Below are positions 1 through 8,399 of a stretch of 64,000 nucleotides of DNA, one piece after another. Source of the stretch: Flintibacter sp. KGMB00164. GTDB lineage: Bacteria; Bacillota; Clostridia; Oscillospirales; Oscillospiraceae. The notes below the pieces were generated by a model, which was not told the origin of the DNA, did not search any database, and saw only the letters and a list, made by a program, of their open reading frames with translations. A program made the position numbers and the translations under genes. The DNA lies in contig NZ_CP044227.1 of the NCBI RefSeq assembly GCF_008727735.1, forward strand, positions 496,001 to 560,000, written 5' to 3'. Each line of letters begins with the position of its first letter. Within the stretch, counting starts at the first letter, position 1.

Positions 1-1212
1 GGGATACTGTACGGTGGCGTCATAGTCGATGAGGCCCTCCGCAGCAGCGGTCTCATAGAACTTGTAACCCACATAGATGCCCTCTACGTAGTTTACAAAA
101 GTGGGGGTAGCACCCTCAATCTCAAACTCACTGACGTTATCATAGGCAAAGTTGCCAAAGTTGTTCCAGGTGGGGGTCTGGGTCAGGTCGTAGACATAGG
201 TGTCCACCATCTTGGCGGAGGGGTTCACCTCGCCGGTGAGGATCTCGCCCAGAGCGTTGAAGCCGGTCTGACCGGGGCCGGCCATAACCAGAGCGCCCTT
301 GATGGAATCATACTGGTCCAGCCAGCCAAGCTCCATGGGGTTGGCGGCGTTGATAACCACGATAACGTTGTCAAACTCGCTGGTGACGCGCTCCACCATG
401 GCGATCTCGCGGTTGCTCAGTTCCAGGTAGTGCTTGCTGGCGTCACGGTCATCGTCCTGGGAGCTGATACGCACGCCGGAGGCACCCCAGGTGCCGCCCT
501 CTTCAAAGGTGTCCTCGCCGTCATAGCTGGTGGGCAGGTCGGCGCCCTCGCCGCCGGAGCGGGAGATCACGATCAGAGCGGTGTCGGAGTACTCCTTGGC
601 ATTCTCGAAGATGCCGGCGGCGTCATACTCCTCCATGGTGGGCTCGGGGATGGTCCAGTCCTGGCCCCACATGCCCACGGTGGGACGGGTGTCACGGTAC
701 TCGGTGTAGAAGTCAGTGATGGTGGTGTTGTACTCGATGCCGGCGTTGCTCAAGCCCTCCAGCAGGGAGACAGTGGGATAGGAGTCGGACAGGCCACCGG
801 AACCGGTGCCGCCGTAGACAGGGTTGGTGGAGGACCAGCCGAACACGTTGAGCTTGGTGTTGCTCAGGGGCAGGGCGCCCTCGTTCTTCACCATGACGAT
901 GCCTTCTTCGGCGATGGTCTGGCACAGCTCATTGGCGGAAGCGGCAGTCTCGTCGGTGACGGAGCCGTCGCCCATGGCCAGGGAGATAAGGCTGCTCATG
1001 GGGCCAAAGCAGATGAGGTTCACGGTGACGGCGATGGCCAGCACCATGGCCAGGGCGGCCTCGCCCCGGATCAGGAACTTCTTGGACCGGGCCATCTTGC
1101 GGCAGGCGATCATGGCCACGATGGCCAGGACCAGCACGACGGCAAGCCCGATCAGGTAGGGTTTGCAGGTGTTCAACACGGAGATTACGTCTTCAATGTT
1201 GATGGCAAGCAT
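1..1212 (-). CDS. Membrane-anchored GH3 beta-glucosidase-like protein, partial (C-terminus beyond window)
   Basis: The frame is open from an ATG at 1212 (ribosome site AGGAGG just upstream) to base 1, giving 404 residues without a stop. Two hydrophobic segments at about residues 13-34 and 50-75 suggest an N-terminal membrane anchor. The rest resembles the alpha/beta-sandwich (GH3_C) domain of family 3 glycosidases: EEGIVMVKNEGALPL, a GGTGSGG turn, VISRSGGEGADLP, and YVEGIYVGYKFYE near the window edge. In most GH3 enzymes this domain follows the catalytic barrel. Here it comes first, as in the reversed-order GH3 enzymes known from ruminococci and Butyrivibrio, so the barrel should lie beyond base 1. 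It follows the kinase gene 1442-2746 on the same strand but is separated from it by a terminator, so it probably has its own promoter. Substrate is unknown. Confidence 0.82.
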   Translation of the reverse strand, partial: MLAINIEDVISVLNTCKPYLIGLAVVLVLAIVAMIACRKMARSKKFLIRGEAALAMVLAIAVTVNLICFGPMSSLISLAMGDGSVTDETAASANELCQTIAEEGIVMVKNEGALPLSNTKLNVFGWSSTNPVYGGTGSGGLSDSYPTVSLLEGLSNAGIEYNTTITDFYTEYRDTRPTVGMWGQDWTIPEPTMEEYDAAGIFENAKEYSDTALIVISRSGGEGADLPTSYDGEDTFEEGGTWGASGVRISSQDDDRDASKHYLELSNREIAMVERVTSEFDNVIVVINAANPMELGWLDQYDSIKGALVMAGPGQTGFNALGEILTGEVNPSAKMVDTYVYDLTQTPTWNNFGNFAYDNVSEFEIEGATPTFVNYVEGIYVGYKFYETAAAEGLIDYDATVQYP

Positions 1213-1318
1213 TCTATTCTTCCTCCTGTCGTGTTTTTGGGAAGGACGCACACAGAACAGCCCTTCCCGAATCTGAGAGGAGTTTATCACAACTTAACCT
1301 CGTTTTTTCATGAAAGGC

Positions 1319-1348
1319 ACAAACTGCTGTCTTTTGGGCGCAAACTGT
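1319..1348 (-). promoter_or_regulatory. Candidate LytTR-type direct repeat upstream of the GH3 gene
   Basis: On the minus strand ACAGTTTGC (1348-1340) and GCAGTTTGT (1327-1319) form two 9-bp direct repeats 21 bp apart. LytTR regulators of the AgrA type bind 9-bp repeats near [TA][AC][CA]GTTN[AG][TG] with about 12 bp between them; each copy here matches 8 of 9 positions. A possible -10 (TAAACT, 1286-1281) follows without a good -35, which fits activator dependence. The regulator encoded at 2743-3453 is the obvious candidate to bind here; that link is inferred. Confidence 0.45.
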
Positions 1349-1369
1349 AAAAAATATTGTGAAAGTACA

Positions 1370-1410
1370 CAAAACAAAACCCCGCTTGTTTGGCAGTATA
1401 AACAAGCGGG
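1370..1410 (-). terminator. Rho-independent terminator of the regulator-kinase operon
   Basis: Perfect 11-bp stem (CCCGCTTGTTT / AAACAAGCGGG, 1381-1391 with 1400-1410), 8-nt loop. Read on the minus strand it is followed by GTTTTGTTTTG. It separates the kinase gene from the GH3 gene. Confidence 0.85.
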
Positions 1411-1441
1411 GGTGGCCGCAAGGGGAAAGTTTTTCCGCAAC

Positions 1442-2746
1442 TTAATGGTGCTCCAGAGGGAAGAGCAGGGTGAGCTGAAACCACTCGTCCTTGGCCTGGA
1501 CCGTCATGGTGCCGCCGTATTTTTGGGCGGTGTAGCGCATGCTCTTCAGGCCGTAGCCGTGGTACTCCCGGTCGGCTTTGGTGGTCATGGGCAGACCGTC
1601 CTGAAAGACGGGGGGAGCGGGACAGTAGTTTTCACACCGGATGACCAGAAAGTCCTTTTTGGTATAGACCTCCAGGTGAATGAGCCGCTTTTCTTTATCC
1701 GGAATGGACAGTTCGCACTCAATGGCGTTATCCAGAGCATTGCCGAACAGGGTGCAGATATCCATCACGTCCATAAAGGACAGCCGGGCCCCGTCGGCCA
1801 CGCAGGTGAGCTTGATTTGGTGCTTGGCACAGTAGAGACTCTTGCCGGTGAGCACTGTGTCCAGCACCGAGTTGCCCGTTTTGTTCTGGGCCTCGTAGTG
1901 CTGAATTTCCTCCTCCATCTGGTCCAGAAAGGCGGAGCGGCGGGCGGGATCCTCCTCCGCCCGGAGCACGGCGATCTGGTGTTTGAGGTCGTGGTATTTG
2001 CGGTTGATGACGTCGATGGACTCCCGGGACTGGCGGTACTGTACATACTGGTTTTGCAGAATGTTCTTGATGGCGTCCAGTTCACGTCGGGTGTGCAGCT
2101 CAAAGAGCTGGATGTGGTAGGCGTAGAGAATGACGACACCGGCCAGATCCACCAGGGTGCGGATGTTGGCGATCTCCTGCTCCACCGAGCTGGTGAAGGG
2201 GGTGTTGGCGGTGACAAAGCTCATATTGCTGATGAGAAAGGCGGCCAGGCCCATGGAGGCGGCGGACAGCAGCTCCCGCCCGGTCATCCGGGGCAGATCG
2301 CCTCCCTGGGAGACCCGCTGCTCCAGGTGATAGGCCAGCAGAAAGACGGCGCCGTATATCACAACGAGAAAGACGGTCGCCGGAACAAAACCATCGATCT
2401 TGGTTTCCCAGACAAAGAAGGCGTACAGCTGCCACTCCAGCGAGGCGGTGAATTCCGCCAGCAGGAAGGCGCGCACCGTACAGTAGCCCGCACCCAGCAG
2501 GTCGCTGCGGCCGCAGAACGCCAGGAACAAAAACATGAGCCCCACAGCTACCGCCATGGCGGGCATCCAAAAGGCCACGGGGAGGGAGCCGGTTCCCTCC
2601 AGCCACAGAACCTGCACCACCAGTGCGCCCGCTGCGGTCAGCCAGAACCGGGGGCCGCGGAGCCTGCGGGAGTACTGGAGCAGAAAGAGCATACAGGCTC
2701 CCCACTCGGCCAGAGCAGTAAACAGGCGGGGCATGGTCTCACTCAA
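1442..2746 (-). CDS. Sensor histidine kinase of the AgrC/LytS type (GHKL ATPase)
   Basis: 434 residues. The N-terminal half has about six hydrophobic segments (roughly residues 5-220). A cytoplasmic kinase follows with the H-box in NRKYHDLKHQI, an N-box DICTLFGNALDNAIEC, and a C-terminal G-box around GYGLKSMRYTAQKYGG. This layout is that of AgrC-like polytopic peptide sensors paired with LytTR regulators. It starts at a TTG (2746) that overlaps the regulator stop as TTGA; GGAGG lies 9 nt upstream, so translation is coupled. No agrB/agrD-like peptide gene is visible nearby, so the signal is unknown. Confidence 0.88.
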   Translation of the reverse strand: MSETMPRLFTALAEWGACMLFLLQYSRRLRGPRFWLTAAGALVVQVLWLEGTGSLPVAFWMPAMAVAVGLMFLFLAFCGRSDLLGAGYCTVRAFLLAEFTASLEWQLYAFFVWETKIDGFVPATVFLVVIYGAVFLLAYHLEQRVSQGGDLPRMTGRELLSAASMGLAAFLISNMSFVTANTPFTSSVEQEIANIRTLVDLAGVVILYAYHIQLFELHTRRELDAIKNILQNQYVQYRQSRESIDVINRKYHDLKHQIAVLRAEEDPARRSAFLDQMEEEIQHYEAQNKTGNSVLDTVLTGKSLYCAKHQIKLTCVADGARLSFMDVMDICTLFGNALDNAIECELSIPDKEKRLIHLEVYTKKDFLVIRCENYCPAPPVFQDGLPMTTKADREYHGYGLKSMRYTAQKYGGTMTVQAKDEWFQLTLLFPLEHH

Positions 2747-3453
2747 CGGGTGCCACCTCCCATGTAGGCGGTGAGGGCCTCCAGGAAGGGGGCCTTGCGG
2801 GAACGGCTGATGAGCAGCTTATGCTCTCCCACCAGGGCGCAGTTGTCCTGGATTCCGTCCACATGTGCCAGGTTCAGGAGATAGCCCTTGTTGCTGCGGA
2901 AGAAGTGGTAGCCCTCCAGCTTCTCCTCCGCGTCCTTGATGGTCCCGGCGCTGATATACTCATCCTCCGCGGTGTGGTAGATAAGACGGTGGCCCTGGCT
3001 TTCCACAAAGGTGATATCCTCCACCGCCAGCTTCATGGCCCCTCCTTTGATGGGGACGGTGATATAGGTACGCTCCCGGCGGCGCATCCGGCTCAGCGCC
3101 CGGCTCAGCCGCTGGGCAAAGGTGGTGTAGCCCACCGGCTTGAGCATGTAGTCCAGCGCGTCCACCTCATAGCCTCGGATGGCGTACTGGGCCATGTTGG
3201 TAATAAAGATGATGATGACCTCCGGGTCGGTGCGGCGGATCAGCTCCGCGGTGGCCATTCCATCCAGAAAGCGCATCTGGACATCTAAAAAAACCAGATC
3301 AAACTGTCCATGATACTGCTCCAGCAGATCCTCTCCATCGGCAAACAGAGACACCTCAAAGCTTTTACCCGATTCCCGGGCGTATTGGTCCACATAGGTT
3401 TGCAGTTGATGAGCCCAGGACAGATCGTCCTCAGCCACAGCGATTCGGATCAT
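2743..3453 (-). CDS. LytTR-family response regulator
   Basis: 236 residues. An N-terminal receiver (IRIAVAEDD, phospho-acceptor in FDLVFLDVQM, Lys in MLKPVG) is followed by a LytTR DNA-binding domain (from about residue 140; FVESQGHRLIYHT, HFFRSNKGYLLNLAHV). The ATG at 3453 is chosen because GGGAGGTG stands just upstream and the receiver begins directly; the frame is open further upstream but without family similarity. It is first in an operon with the kinase at 1442-2746. It probably activates the downstream GH3 gene through the repeat at 1319-1348 (inference). Confidence 0.92.
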   Translation of the reverse strand: MIRIAVAEDDLSWAHQLQTYVDQYARESGKSFEVSLFADGEDLLEQYHGQFDLVFLDVQMRFLDGMATAELIRRTDPEVIIIFITNMAQYAIRGYEVDALDYMLKPVGYTTFAQRLSRALSRMRRRERTYITVPIKGGAMKLAVEDITFVESQGHRLIYHTAEDEYISAGTIKDAEEKLEGYHFFRSNKGYLLNLAHVDGIQDNCALVGEHKLLISRSRKAPFLEALTAYMGGGTR

Positions 3454-3514
3454 CCGGGCACCTCCCTTCCGAAAAAATCTTTCTGGATCATACGGCTGGC
3501 ATTTTTTCATATTT

Positions 3515-3543
3515 ACTATACCAAAGAAAGCTACCTGGGTAAA
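3515..3543 (-). promoter_or_regulatory. Sigma-A promoter of the LytTR regulator-kinase operon
   Basis: Minus strand TTTACC (3543-3538), 17-bp spacer, TATAGT (3520-3515); about 60 nt upstream of the regulator start. Confidence 0.6.
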
Positions 3544-3596
3544 GAGAAATGCGAAAAATGATGCAGGAACAACACCATACCCGCGACAGGAGGATA

Positions 3597-3625
3597 TTGA
3601 CAATCCATGCGGGAAAAAGTACTCT
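3597..3625 (+). promoter_or_regulatory. Probable pfkA promoter
   Basis: TTGACA (3597-3602), 17 bp, TACTCT (3620-3625); about 30 nt upstream of the pfkA start. The -35 is perfect, the -10 is weak. Confidence 0.5.
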
Positions 3626-3656
3626 TGTACCAGATTGTAATGAAGGGGGAACTCTT

Positions 3657-4733
3657 ATGAAAAAGCGAGTGGGTATCCTGACCTCCGGCGGTGACTGCCC
3701 GGGGCTCAACGCGACTATCCGCGGTGTGGCCAAGGCCCTCTACCAGCGCTTTGGGGAGGACGTGACCATCGTCGGCATTTCCAACGGCTTCTCCGGTCTC
3801 ATCAACGGCGAGTGGCGGGAGATGAAGCCCTATGAATTTTCCGGTATCCTTACCGTAGGCGGCACCATCCTGGGCACCAAGCGCACGCCCTTCAAGCTCA
3901 TGCGGGTGGTGGGCGAGGACGATGTGGACAAGGTGGCTGAGATGAAGAAGAACTACGCCGCCATGAAGCTGGACTGCCTCCTCTGTCTGGGCGGCAACGG
4001 CACCCATAAGACGGCCAATCTTCTGGCTGAGGAGGGCCTCAACATCATCGGCCTGCCCAAGACCATCGACAACGATATCTACGGCACCGACGTGACCTTT
4101 GGTTTCCACTCTGCCGTTGACATTGCCACCGAGGCCATCGACCGGGTCCACACCACCGCCGGCAGCCACAGCCGCTGTATGCTGGTGGAGCTGATGGGCA
4201 ACAAGGCGGGCTGGCTCACCCTGTACGCAGGCATCGCCGGCGGCGCAGATATCATCCTCATTCCCGAGCGTCCCTACACCATTGAAAAGGTGTGCGCCGC
4301 CATCGAGAACCGGGCCAAGCAGGGCAAGCACTTCTCCATCCTGGCGGTGGCCGAGGGCGTCTATGACGTCAAGGAGTCCCGTATGAAGAAGAAGGAGCGT
4401 CTGGCCAAGCGCAAGGAGGAGGGCATCACCACCGCCACCAACCGCATCGCCCGCCAGATCGAGGAGATGACCGGCTTTGAGACCCGCACCTGTGTCCCCG
4501 GACACACCCAGCGGGGCGGCAGTCCCTCTCCCTACGACCGGGTGCTGGCCACCCAGTTCGGCTCCTACGCCGCCAAGATGGTGGAGGACGGTAACTTCGG
4601 TATCACCGTGGCCATGAAGAACAACCACGTGGGAGAAAACAAGCTCGCCGACATTGCCGGCAAGAGCCGCCTGGTCCCCGACGGCCACGGCATGCTGGAG
4701 GTGGCCCGGCGCATGGGCATTTCCCTGGGATAA
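3657..4733 (+). CDS. pfkA: 6-phosphofructokinase
   Basis: 358 residues; phosphorylates fructose 6-phosphate in glycolysis. ILTSGGDCPGLNA at the N-terminus, the nucleotide-loop motif GGNGTHKTA, the catalytic PKTIDNDIYGTD and GHTQRGGSPSPYDR are all present. By E. coli numbering the loop has Gly104 (typical of ATP enzymes) but Asn in place of Asp103 and Lys at position 124 (typical of pyrophosphate enzymes), so the phosphoryl donor cannot be assigned from motifs alone. The start is the ATG at 3657 after GAAGGGGG; the frame is open upstream to 3549 but that part has no family similarity. The gene is divergent from the LytTR operon. Confidence 0.93.
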   Translation: MKKRVGILTSGGDCPGLNATIRGVAKALYQRFGEDVTIVGISNGFSGLINGEWREMKPYEFSGILTVGGTILGTKRTPFKLMRVVGEDDVDKVAEMKKNYAAMKLDCLLCLGGNGTHKTANLLAEEGLNIIGLPKTIDNDIYGTDVTFGFHSAVDIATEAIDRVHTTAGSHSRCMLVELMGNKAGWLTLYAGIAGGADIILIPERPYTIEKVCAAIENRAKQGKHFSILAVAEGVYDVKESRMKKKERLAKRKEEGITTATNRIARQIEEMTGFETRTCVPGHTQRGGSPSPYDRVLATQFGSYAAKMVEDGNFGITVAMKNNHVGENKLADIAGKSRLVPDGHGMLEVARRMGISLG

Positions 4734-4748
4734 AAGGGAATCCAGGGG

Positions 4749-4777
4749 TTGACTTTTGATTGGTTCTGGGTTATGAT
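4749..4777 (+). promoter_or_regulatory. Sigma-A promoter of the acyl-CoA ligase gene
   Basis: TTGACT (4749-4754), 17-bp spacer, TATGAT (4772-4777), shortly after the pfkA stop. A short hairpin CCGGGC-ctc-GCCCGG followed by TTTT lies in the leader at 4814-4832. Confidence 0.7.
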
Positions 4778-4848
4778 ACTTTAACGGTTTAAAGATTGAA
4801 ACCGCGAAAGTATCCGGGCCTCGCCCGGTTTTGAAAGGAACGAGCGCC

Positions 4849-6483
4849 ATGCCTATCACCGATCTGCTGGAGCGCAACAGCAAGCTCTACGGCGACGAGG
4901 TCGCCCTGGTAGAGATCAACCCCGAGGTTCAGGAGACCCAGCGGGTCACCTGGAAGGAGTATGCGCTCATTCAGCCCACCTCCACCGCACCCTACCGCCG
5001 GGAGATCACCTGGTCCGTCTTTGATGAGAAGGCCAACCGGGTGGCCAACCTGCTGTTGGGCCGAGGGCTGAAAAAGGGCCAGAAGGTGGCCATTTTGCTG
5101 ATGAACTGCCTGGAGTGGCTGCCCATCTACTTCGGCATCCTCAAGGCCGGAGCGGTGGCGGTGCCCCTGAACTTCCGCTATACCGCCCAGGAGATCGAGT
5201 ACTGTGTGAAGCTGGCCGACGCCGACGTGCTGTTCTTCGGCCCGGAGTTTATCGGCCGTGTGGAGGACATTGTCCCCTCTATCGGACGGGAGCGCCTCCT
5301 GTTCTTTGTGGGTGAGACCTGCCCCTCCTTTGCCGAGGACTACCACCGCGCCACCGCCAACTGTTCCTCCGCCGCCCCCAAGGTGCTGGTGGACGACGAG
5401 GATGACGGCGCCATCTACTACTCCTCCGGTACCACCGGCTTCCCCAAGGCCATCCTGCTCAGCCACCGCTGTCTGCTGCAGGCGGCCCGGATGGAGGCCA
5501 TCCACCACGAGACCACCCATGAGGACGTGTTCCTGTGCATCCCGCCCCTCTATCACACCGGCGCGAAGATGCACTGGTTTGGTTCCCTGTTTACCGGCAG
5601 TAAGGGGGTACTGCTGAAGGGCAACAGCCCCAAGGCCATCTTTGACGCCGTCTCCCAGGAGCGGTGCACCATCGTGTGGCTACTGGTACCCTGGTGTCAG
5701 GATATCCTGGCCGCTCTGGACCGGGGTGACCTGAAGCTGGAGGACTACCAGCTGAGCCAGTGGCGGCTCATGCACATCGGTGCCCAGCCGGTCCCGCCCT
5801 CCCTCATTAAGCACTGGATGGAGTATTTCCCCCACCACAAATACGATACCAACTACGGCCTGTCCGAGTCCACCGGCCCGGGCTGTGTCCACCTGGGGAT
5901 GGATCACATCCACAAGGTGGGTGCCATTGGCGTTCCCGGCTACGGCTGGAAGGTGAAGATCGTGGACGAGCAGGGCCAGACCGTGCCCCAGGGCGAGGTG
6001 GGCGAGCTGTGCGTCAAGGGTCCCGGTGTGATGAAGTGCTACTACCACGACCCCGAGGCCACCGCCGCCGTACTCCACGGGGAGTGGCTCCATACCGGCG
6101 ACATGGCCAAGCAGGATGAGGACGGCTTCTACTTCCTGGTAGACCGGAAGAAGGACGTCATCATCTCCGGCGGTGAGAACCTCTACCCCGTCCAGATCGA
6201 GGACTTCCTGTCTGCCTACCCCAAGATCCACGATGTGGCCGTGATCGGCCTGCCCGACAAGCGCCTGGGCGAGATCGCCGCGGCCATCATCCAGGTAAAG
6301 GACGGCATGACCTGCACCGAGAGCGAGATCAACCAGTTCTGCACCGACCTGCCCCGGTACAAGCGGCCCCGGAAGATCATCTTTGCCGACGTGCCCCGCA
6401 ACCCCACCGGCAAGATCGAAAAGCCCAAGCTGCGGGAGAAGTACTGCGGCGTGCGCCTGGTGGAGGCCCAGAACCAAGCCTGA
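4849..6483 (+). CDS. AMP-dependent acyl-CoA synthetase (long-chain fatty-acid CoA ligase type)
   Basis: 544 residues, ANL superfamily: activates a carboxylic acid with ATP and transfers it to CoA. Seen: the ATP loop YYSSGTTGFPKA (near residue 190), YGLSESTG, the hinge region LHTGDMAKQDEDGFYFLVDR, KKDVIISGGENLYP, and the C-terminal catalytic Lys in NPTGKIEKPK. The ATG at 4849 is preceded by AAAGGA; a TTG 18 nt upstream (4831) is in frame but lacks a ribosome site. It stands alone between its own promoter and terminator. Substrate chain length cannot be told from sequence. Confidence 0.92.
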   Translation: MPITDLLERNSKLYGDEVALVEINPEVQETQRVTWKEYALIQPTSTAPYRREITWSVFDEKANRVANLLLGRGLKKGQKVAILLMNCLEWLPIYFGILKAGAVAVPLNFRYTAQEIEYCVKLADADVLFFGPEFIGRVEDIVPSIGRERLLFFVGETCPSFAEDYHRATANCSSAAPKVLVDDEDDGAIYYSSGTTGFPKAILLSHRCLLQAARMEAIHHETTHEDVFLCIPPLYHTGAKMHWFGSLFTGSKGVLLKGNSPKAIFDAVSQERCTIVWLLVPWCQDILAALDRGDLKLEDYQLSQWRLMHIGAQPVPPSLIKHWMEYFPHHKYDTNYGLSESTGPGCVHLGMDHIHKVGAIGVPGYGWKVKIVDEQGQTVPQGEVGELCVKGPGVMKCYYHDPEATAAVLHGEWLHTGDMAKQDEDGFYFLVDRKKDVIISGGENLYPVQIEDFLSAYPKIHDVAVIGLPDKRLGEIAAAIIQVKDGMTCTESEINQFCTDLPRYKRPRKIIFADVPRNPTGKIEKPKLREKYCGVRLVEAQNQA

Positions 6484-6490
6484 TATGCCA

Positions 6491-6524
6491 ACAGCCCGTC
6501 CCTTTTGTGGGACGGGCTGTTTTT
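6491..6524 (+). terminator. Terminator after the acyl-CoA ligase gene
   Basis: 12-bp stem ACAGCCCGTCCC / GGGACGGGCTGT with 6-nt loop, then TTTT. Confidence 0.9.
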
Positions 6525-6528
6525 GTGC

Positions 6529-7758
6529 TTAAATGACCTGGAAGAGGAAGAACTTCAGGTAGTTGGTCTCCTCCACGTTCCAGAGGATGGGGTGGTCGGG
6601 GGCCTGCTGGCGCACCTCGATCTGCCGCAGCTGCCGCCCGGCATCGGCGGCGGCGGAGCGGAGCATTTTGATAAACATCTCCTCGGTGGCAAAGTGGCTG
6701 CAGCTGGCGGTGGCCAGATAGCCGCCGCGAGGCAGCAGCTTCATGGCCCGGTAGTTGATCTCCTTGTAGCCACGCATGGCGTTGCGGGCGGTTTTCCGGG
6801 ATTTGGTGAAGGCAGGCGGGTCCAGAATGATAAAGTCGTAGTCCGGCTGGTGCTCCAGAGTGGGCAGCAGATCAAAGACGTCGGCACAGAGGAAATCCAT
6901 GCGCCCTTCCAGACCGTTAAGCACCGCGTTGTCCCGGGCCAGGTCCACCGCCGCCTGGCTCACATCCACGGCGGTGACGTGTTCCGCGCCGCCCAAAGCG
7001 GCATTGAGGGCAAAGCTTCCCGTGTGGGTAAAGCAGTCCAGCACACGCTTGCCCCGGGCCAGCTTGGCCACCTCCCGGCGGTTGTACTTCTGATCCAGGA
7101 AGAAGCCGGTCTTTTGGCCGTTTTCAAAGTCTACCCGGTAGCGTACGCCATTCTCGCAGATCTCGGTCCAGGTTTCCTGGGGATGGGTCAGCCCCTCCAG
7201 GGGGAACCAGCCCTTGTTTTCCTCCAGTCCCTCCCGGGTGCGGAGGGCCACATCGTTGCGCTCAAAAATGCCCTGGATATCCTGACCGTCCTGGCGCAGC
7301 ACATCCACCAGAATGGGGAAGAGAACGGATTTCAGCTGCTCCATGCCGTAGGACAGGGTCTGGGTCACCAGCACCGGGCCGAAGCGGTCCACCGTCAGGC
7401 CGGGGAACTGGTCGGCCTCGCCGAAGATCACCCGGCAGCAGCTGAGATCCTCCGGCCCCATCACCGTCTTGCGGTAGGCCCAGGCGTATTCCACCCGACG
7501 GCGCCAGAAGTTCTCGTCAAAGCGGTCGTTGGCGTTGCGGCTGAGAAGCCGTACCCGGATCTTGCTGTGCTGGCTCAAAAGGCCGGTACCCAGGTAGCGG
7601 CCCTTGCTGCTGACCACGTCCACCAGCCCGCCGTTGGCGGGGGCGGGATCGGGCTGGTCGGTGAGCTCTTCTGCGTACACCCAGGGGTGGCCGGACAGAA
7701 TAGCCCGCTCCCCTTTGGGAGTGACGGTATAGACGGGATAGGGGCGGCTTTGTTTCAT
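6529..7758 (-). CDS. rlmI: 23S rRNA (cytosine-5) methyltransferase, RlmI type
   Basis: 409 residues. An N-terminal PUA-like domain (GHPWVYAEE, residues about 1-75) is followed by a Rossmann SAM methyltransferase with motif I in DCFTHTGSFALNAA, VDVSQAAVDLARDNA, and the motif IV region FIILDPPAFTKS. A Cys lies in ATASCSHF, as expected for m5C enzymes. Length and order fit RlmI/YwbD, which methylates C1962 of 23S rRNA in E. coli. The ATG at 7758 begins the PUA region directly. Single gene, convergent with the acyl-CoA ligase and divergent from the CYTH gene. Confidence 0.88.
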   Translation of the reverse strand: MKQSRPYPVYTVTPKGERAILSGHPWVYAEELTDQPDPAPANGGLVDVVSSKGRYLGTGLLSQHSKIRVRLLSRNANDRFDENFWRRRVEYAWAYRKTVMGPEDLSCCRVIFGEADQFPGLTVDRFGPVLVTQTLSYGMEQLKSVLFPILVDVLRQDGQDIQGIFERNDVALRTREGLEENKGWFPLEGLTHPQETWTEICENGVRYRVDFENGQKTGFFLDQKYNRREVAKLARGKRVLDCFTHTGSFALNAALGGAEHVTAVDVSQAAVDLARDNAVLNGLEGRMDFLCADVFDLLPTLEHQPDYDFIILDPPAFTKSRKTARNAMRGYKEINYRAMKLLPRGGYLATASCSHFATEEMFIKMLRSAAADAGRQLRQIEVRQQAPDHPILWNVEETNYLKFFLFQVI

Positions 7759-7800
7759 AAAACAAGTTCCTCTCTGGTAAAAAATGAATTCGTAATCTTC

Positions 7801-7809
7801 ATTATAGCA
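7801..7809 (-). promoter_or_regulatory. Extended -10 promoter of rlmI
   Basis: Minus strand TGCTATAAT (7809-7801), a consensus -10 with TGn extension; no good -35 is seen. Confidence 0.5.
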
Positions 7810-7824
7810 TGGATCCGCCCTGTG

Positions 7825-7833
7825 TGCTAGAAT
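7825..7833 (+). promoter_or_regulatory. Extended -10 promoter of the CYTH gene
   Basis: TGCTAGAAT (7825-7833), 26 nt upstream of the ATG at 7860; no clear -35. Confidence 0.4.
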
Positions 7834-7859
7834 GAAGAAAAGCGAAAGGAGCGAATCCG

Positions 7860-8351
7860 ATGGAAATTGAACGCAAGTGGCTCACCGACGGGTGGCCCCA
7901 GGGGTTGGAGGAGCAGCGGCGTATCCTCATGCGCCAGGGATACATCACCACCCGGCCCACCGTGCGCATCCGCAGTGAGGCGAGCGGAGATGTGACCGAG
8001 TATGTGCTGTGCTTCAAGGGGGCGGCAGGGCCGGACGGCCTGGCCCGGGAGGAGATCGAGACCAACATCGACCCGGAGCTGTTTGCCAAGCTGGAGGCGT
8101 TCGTCGGCCGTCCCCTCATCGAAAAGGAACAGCGGCGCTACGCCCTTCCCGGCGGTCTTACCCTGGAGGTCAACCAGGTGGACCGGGGACAGCCGGGGGA
8201 GTTCTTTTATGCCGAGGTGGAGTTTCCCACCAAGGAGGCCGCCCTGGCCTGGCAGCCCGGTGAGCTGGGAGAGTATCTCAGCGACGAGGTCACCGGCAAG
8301 CCTGGGCAGAGTATGGCGGCCTACTGGACCGAGACGCGGGGAGAATTTTAA
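7860..8351 (+). CDS. CYTH-domain (triphosphate tunnel metalloenzyme) protein
   Basis: 163 residues, a single CYTH domain. The signature EIERKW stands at the N-terminus. Alternating charged strands follow: TVRIRSEA, EYVLCFKG, EEIETNI, KEQRRYAL, TLEVNQV and FYAEVEFP, expected to line the tunnel that binds triphosphates with divalent metal. Bacterial relatives are tri- or polyphosphatases or, more rarely, adenylate cyclases; which applies here cannot be decided. GAAAGGAG stands 9 nt upstream of the ATG. Confidence 0.88.
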   Translation: MEIERKWLTDGWPQGLEEQRRILMRQGYITTRPTVRIRSEASGDVTEYVLCFKGAAGPDGLAREEIETNIDPELFAKLEAFVGRPLIEKEQRRYALPGGLTLEVNQVDRGQPGEFFYAEVEFPTKEAALAWQPGELGEYLSDEVTGKPGQSMAAYWTETRGEF

Positions 8352-8399
8352 CAGTATATTTTGGAAAGGCAAAAAGCGGGTGAATTCACCATTTAGGGC

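Noticed and set aside
3454..3603. 50-codon upstream extension of the LytTR regulator
   Set aside because: The extension overlaps the promoter; the receiver starts at the ATG at 3453 with a strong ribosome site.
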